Positions 59,806 to 64,000 of a stretch of 64,000 nt of DNA are shown here, in pieces. Source of the DNA: Palaemon carinicauda (Eukaryota; Arthropoda; Malacostraca; Decapoda; Palaemonidae). Every line of letters starts with the position of its first letter. Position 1 is the first letter of the stretch. The stretch lies in the NCBI RefSeq assembly GCF_036898095.1, contig NC_090729.1, forward strand, positions 70,160,613 to 70,224,612. The letters are read 5' to 3'. Under the pieces are notes generated by a model. The model ran no database searches, was not told the origin of the DNA, and saw only the letters and a program-made list of their open reading frames with translations. Position numbers and translations under genes: made by a program.

Positions 59806-60364
59806 TGAATATTTATTTTTATGGCAGAATCACTGTGTAGTTTTCAGTTCCCCATAGTTTCACGTTCTGAGTTAGTAGGTAGGCTAACAATTATCCTGAT
59901 ATTGTACTGTAACAACAGTTATGTCATTCAAGCACTTGCACACGCTAGTCCATTTGGGTTTCCAACTGAGATACAAGATGCTGAACTTAGGACGACTTTA
60001 TTCAGACAAGTACAGGGCACTTACAAATACTGATGGGGGCAGTAGCTTGTTGCAAATACACCATAATTAGTTGAAACATTCGACGACTGCAAATAAGGTT
60101 GAACAATTTACAAGTGACACTCTTGGAGTTGCTTCTGTGAGCTCGTGACTCCAACTGCCTTCCTAACTTGCAGCTCGAACTTCTAGCGTATTTCTGTTTA
60201 AATTTTACAAGTGTGTAATTTAAAAAATCACACAGTCAGAATCACTTCCATGAAATTAAATTGCAAAAAATAAACAATTACAAATAAAATAAAAAAATTC
60301 TTTTCCTCTTTAACATTTTCATAATTTTATTTGTAATTTTAACTGAATCTATGAATTCTCTACA
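59806..60364 (-). repeat. Gypsy 5' LTR
   Basis: Pairs with 48702-49266. The minus strand starts TGTAGAGAATTCATAG against TGCATAGAATTCATAG in the other copy. Confidence 0.87.
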
Positions 60365-60980
60365 TGTACCATTGAGGCTATGCCTCAGATGGGGACCTAA
60401 CCCTGAACTGCAGGTACTTTCATATTTTTTTTCTCTTTCTAAGAACTGTAGGCAGGTTCTTTTACCTTTTCTTCCTGATGTCATAGTTAAAACTCCATGT
60501 CTGTCAATCCTAGATTCCAAGTTTTCTTTTACAATTTCCTCACTTAAGAAAATAGATGACAATCTGGATGAGGTACTTATGTTTCCTGTAAGGCTGCTAA
60601 CGCTTTTATTTTTTATATGACTAACCCTATACTGAGAGCTCTCACTACAACCTATCCTTAACCTAATGTTACCTCTTTCAATTTTCAGAGGTTAGTCTCT
60701 TTTCCCATCCAAATTACAATGTATTTTATCTAACTTATGATATAGGTTCTAACTTTGACTTACTAGCTTTAACATTATAGGACGTACAGCAAACATTTAG
60801 ATCTTGACATACGGCTGTACTCCTAGCCTGCGTTAATCTCCACTCTGCAGGAGTTTTGAGTTCTAGTGCTCCTGGAGGAACGTTGAACAGTCATCCTTCG
60901 TGGCTGATGAAGTTAGGATATGTCGCTTCCACCTAACATGCCCATATAGTTGGCATATATGGAAAATCTTCATTCTAATA
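60365..60980 (+). other. Degraded sequence, possibly recombinase-like
   Basis: An open frame to 60620 includes QVLLPFLPDVIVKTP and DDNLDEVLMFPVRLLT. The latter faintly resembles the LERVLCPVRALKF region of the DIRS recombinases. The similarity is too weak to assign. The remainder holds no recognised feature. Confidence 0.25.
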
Positions 60981-61214
60981 TCTTGATGATATCAGGTCCA
61001 TATCTTCTAAGTGCACTTTCAGCTTCTGGCACAAGCTAATGGTCCCTCTCGACAGTACTCCTCGCCAGTTCCTGGTGATAGCCCTTGCTGAGGGTACTGT
61101 CGCCATAAGGCCTTCTTGACGCACTCGTTTTATTTGGTGATTTTGGCATTGCATTAATCTGGCCGTCAATCACCATTGACTATGTCTCTTTCCAGATCAC
61201 TAGATCTGGTTTCC

Positions 61215-61499
61215 TCAGCCGTGGATCATTGAGATGTGGGGTTCATCCAACATATTGAATCCTGCATTGATGGCCTTATTGATGAAGCGTTTGCTGGAAT
61301 CGTGTCTCTTAATTTTCCATGGCAGGATGGCTGGGCAGGTTTGCAAGATATGGTGCAGGGTTCTGGGAGGTCGCATCAGTTGCTCTGTTGCCTGCTTCGC
61401 ACTCCGGGCTGGGGTTATTAGAAGTCCAAGTTTGAGCTCGAGGGAATTGCAATACGTGCCCCCTTCATCAAGAAGCTTCCAGTTTCCATCCATCCCCAT
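61215..61499 (-). pseudogene. LINE C-terminal remnant of R2-like type
   Basis: The minus-strand frame contains RTLHHILQTCPAILPWKIKR, HDSSKRFINKAINAGFNMLD and EPHI. This fits the Cys/His-containing C-terminal segment of R2/NeSL-type LINE proteins (pattern H-x4-C-P, then R-H-D). No RT is attached. The minus-strand frame at 60975-61169 may be part of the same remnant. Confidence 0.5.
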
Positions 61500-61519
61500 A
61501 AGAGAACAATTTCTACTCC

Positions 61520-62740
61520 CTTAAGCACCATATGATTTAATTTATATCCAGTAATTATAATTTTTTTTTTTTTGTGTTTGCATACAGTATATGAAAACTT
61601 TACAAAATATGTAATATATATCAGTGGATAAGAAACTTAGTTGGCTATAAAATAATAAATGACATGAAGTCCTATCTTGTATAGTTTATGTGCTAAGATC
61701 GGTTTAGTAAGATATCCAAGTAAAAAAGGCATTTTACTTAAATACCAAATGATTTAAGAGTAACTAAGCTCAAAGGATTAAGATGGTAAATTTAACCAAT
61801 TTCATCAAAACTTGAAACAATAGAGTATATGATGAAAGGAATTAGCAAATAGAATTGAAGAGATTTTATATATGGATGATTTTGTAATCATCCCAGAAGA
61901 AATTGAGGACAGAGTTACCCCACTTACAGAATTTCTGCCAGTTGTGGCTTATCTATAATGCGGGTGATTTCAGCTGGAAATTTGCTTTGAGCATTGGGTA
62001 GGGGAGATTAATTCCGTTGGTTAATCATCTCCCATTCTTGGAGGTAAGTTCTGCCATTTATGAGACATCAGACATCAGTATGAACAACTGAAACTCCAAG
62101 AAGAACCAGACTTTGAACAGGAAGGGGAGGTCAGTGTTTTGGAAGCAGTATTCGGTGTTTTGTGTCAAGTGACTAGAGGATGGAGACCAATTTCTGAATT
62201 GACTGAAACATTGGAGTCTGTTCTGAAATCTTTCAGCAAGGGGAAATTTAGAATCTTTTATAGCAAAATGATGCTTATTGTGCACACTTTTATTTACTGG
62301 GCATCCAAGAAATTGTAAGGATTTGTTGAGGAGAAATCTGCACTTGATGGATAAGAGGCTTTTTAGGTATCTTGACTGGCTTTTGAGGAAAAGTCATACT
62401 TGTGGATTTACATAAGTCACATTAATGGTATGGTTATTGACAAAGAAGCAAAATTGTTCTGCTTCAGAGAAGGCAGGATCAGTTGGTCATTTCTCTTTAT
62501 ACATCAGTTCTAAAGTGGTCCCAATCATCTTGCCATATTGTGTTATCACCTGATTGGATACCTTGTGATTCTAGAAAAACTTGGTCCACACAGTTGCCTT
62601 AAGTTGTGGTTTCTTCAGCAGGAATTGTTGAGGTTATGGTGAGCTGTGGCTTTACTGGAAATATATCCAGTCATAGTTTTGAAGGACCACAAGTTGTGGC
62701 AAACCATAAGTCACCTTTATTAGGAGTTTCACTAGTAATT
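61520..62740. other. Intron sequence, partly old transposon-like, not assigned
   Basis: Between about 61880 and 62660 the + strand shows broken frames with VTRGWRPISELTETLESVL and LAILCYHLIGYLVILEKLGP. These look like a heavily mutated retroelement polymerase/RNase H segment, but I cannot place the family. Confidence 0.3.
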
Positions 62741-62749
62741 CATCTCATA

Positions 62750-63530
62750 GAGATTTTGATGTTTACAGCTGTGTCAAGTCAAGGGGGGAGAAGGATATTA
62801 ATGTTTACAGCTGTACCAAGTCAAGAGGGGGAGATGTTGATATTTACTGCTTCCAAGGGGAGGGGGAGATATCAAAATTTACAGCTGTGTGAAGTCAGGG
62901 GAGAAGATATTGAAAATTGCAGCTGTTCAAGTCAAGGGGAGAAGATATTGAAATTTACAGCTATGTCAAGTCAAGGAGGGTTTGATATTGAAATTTACAG
63001 CTGTGTCAAGTCAAGGAGGGCTTGATATTGAAATTTACAGCTGTGTCAAGTCAAGGAGGGCTTGATATTGAAATTTACAGCTGTGTCAGGTCAAGGTGGA
63101 AAAAATATTGAAATTTACAGCTGTGTCAAGTCAAGGGGCTGGAGATATTGAAATTTACAGCTGTGTCAAGGTGGGGGGGGGGAGATATTGAAAATTGCAA
63201 TTATTCAAGTCAAGGGAAGGAGATATTGAAATTTACAGCTATGTCAAGTCAAGGAGGGTAAGATATGGAAATTTACAGCTGTATCGAGTCAAGGGGGAGG
63301 AGATATCAAAATTTACAGCTTTGTCATGTCAAGGGGGATATTGAAATTTACAGCTGTGTCAAGTCAAGGTGGAATATTAAAATCTACAGCTGTGTCAAGT
63401 CAAGGTGAAGGAGGATATTAATGTTTACAGGTGTGGCAAGTTAAGGTAGGAGAAGATATTAATGTTTACAGTTGTTCAATCAAGGTGGGAAGATATTAAT
63501 GTTTACGGCTGTGTCACATCAAGGTGGGGT
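62750..63530 (+). repeat. Minisatellite of about 33-43 bp units, roughly 20 copies
   Basis: The unit is GATATTGAAATTTACAGCTG, TGTCAAGTCAAGG and a variable purine-rich end (AGGGCTT, GGGGAGA). Central copies at 62970-63100 are nearly identical. Outer copies are diverged (ATATTAATGTTTACAGCTG). It ends about 300 bp before exon E. Confidence 0.94.
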
Positions 63531-63827
63531 GACCTATGTAAACCTTGTTTAACATTCAGAACATGAATGTCGGTACATATAGTATGTGATTGAGCAGTTT
63601 TCATAAAAAAAACTTAATTTATATTTTGAAAAAAATGGTTTTTGTTTTTCATTTTAAGTTGATTGGAATGCATGATTATGGAGAAAGAGATTTTGGTTCT
63701 TGTAAAATGTAAAGATACTGAAAATGATACTTTTGCTTTCATTTAGGATTTCTTTTGCAAGAGGAGGGAAGAATGTTAATTGATTTACTCATAACCTTTA
63801 TAATTTGATTCTATATTTTTCCTACAG

Positions 63828-64000
63828 CATAAAGAAACCAAACACAGTGGCCTAAGTTGTGATGGAGTGACCTCTGCGCAAGCCGAGTCAACCACAAGCT
63901 CCACCATTAAGCAGATGCCAGTGGATCTTGTGGGTGCATTACCAGATGAGTTGGTAAGCATCATTCCAGAGGATCTTGTCCGCGGAGCATGGAACACGGC
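63828..64000 (+). CDS. NBR1-like gene, exon E, partial at window edge
   Basis: The acceptor TTTTTCCTACAG ends at 63827. Phase 0 matches the end of exon D. It reads HKETKHSGLSCDGVTS, then VDLVGALPDELVSIIPEDLV and RGAWNTA, open to the end of the window. The LVRGAWNTA stretch resembles the amphipathic helix before the C-terminal UBA domain of NBR1 (GGLVKGAL type), thought to contact membranes. An internal GTAAGC at 63954 could act as a donor, but the coding pattern continues past it, so I read through. Confidence 0.75.

Larger units (their letters stand above)
48702..60364 (-). mobile_element. Ty3/Gypsy LTR retrotransposon with integrase before RT (Gmr1-like order)
   Basis: Direct LTRs lie at 48702-49266 and 59806-60364. 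On the minus strand LTRs open TG and end near ATTCA. Left to right the + strand holds the 3' LTR, purine tract, RNase H, RT, integrase end, gag and 5' leader, so the transcript order is gag, integrase, RT, RNase H. Protease and most of the integrase are deleted. The leader is interrupted by a piggyBac-like element containing DIRS 3. Located in the intron between host exons D and E. Confidence 0.82.

Noticed and set aside
62606..63025. 139-residue open frame
   Set aside because: Most of it is translation of the minisatellite, with no recognisable protein pattern.
62750..63530. Regular repeats resembling a CRISPR array
   Set aside because: Spacers are not unique and units vary in length. The setting is a eukaryotic intron, so this is a minisatellite.

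Overview
The window looks like intronic and exonic DNA of a decapod-crustacean-like invertebrate. This is an inference from very long AT and GA/TC microsatellites, DIRS, BEL/Pao, Gypsy, RTE-like and I-like elements, Tigger, Tc1/mariner and piggyBac-like transposons, together with spliced exons that have GT/AG borders. I see no rRNA, tRNA or CRISPR array.

One host gene runs on the + strand through the whole window and continues past its right edge. I recognise five candidate exons: 8924-9118, 44262-44414, 46432-46687, 47241-47704 and 63828 to beyond 64000. The third exon carries an acidic stretch followed by an EYYVVQLPECFNT block. That block resembles the LC3-interacting region of the autophagy receptor NBR1, and the last exon resembles the amphipathic helix that precedes the NBR1 UBA domain. 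I therefore call the gene NBR1-like. These exons encode the disordered, acidic, Ser-rich C-terminal half of the protein.

The rest is layered transposon insertions. Region 1-8900 holds a broken Tigger copy, a piggyBac-like non-autonomous element, a Tc1/mariner element with an intact transposase inside a TA microsatellite, and an internally deleted LINE (LINE-A). The 35-kb intron between the first two exons is essentially one BEL/Pao LTR retrotransposon (10032-44007, minus strand). It has been hit by a Tigger-family non-autonomous element (10714-13322), DIRS element 1 (14504-26305), several RTE-like LINE copies and DIRS element 2 (37467-43923, inside the 5' LTR). DIRS 1 itself contains a complete Tigger element with an intact 620-residue transposase (20413-24319).

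The 16-kb intron before the last exon contains a Ty3/Gypsy element (48702-60364, minus strand) whose integrase end lies upstream of, and in frame with, its reverse transcriptase. This is the order known from Gmr1-like elements. Its leader is interrupted by a piggyBac-like element (51705-59371), which is interrupted in turn by DIRS element 3 (about 52272-58629). A roughly 40-bp minisatellite (62750-63530) lies just before the last exon.

The three DIRS elements each show inverted terminal repeats, an internal region complementary to both ends, and a tyrosine recombinase frame overlapping the RNase H frame. All three are broken by frameshifts, stops or deletions. The only apparently intact mobile-element proteins are the Tigger and the Tc1/mariner transposases. 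Nothing here demands a new biological system. The most unusual items are the nesting record itself, the precise empty site for DIRS 2, and the pol order of the Gypsy element.
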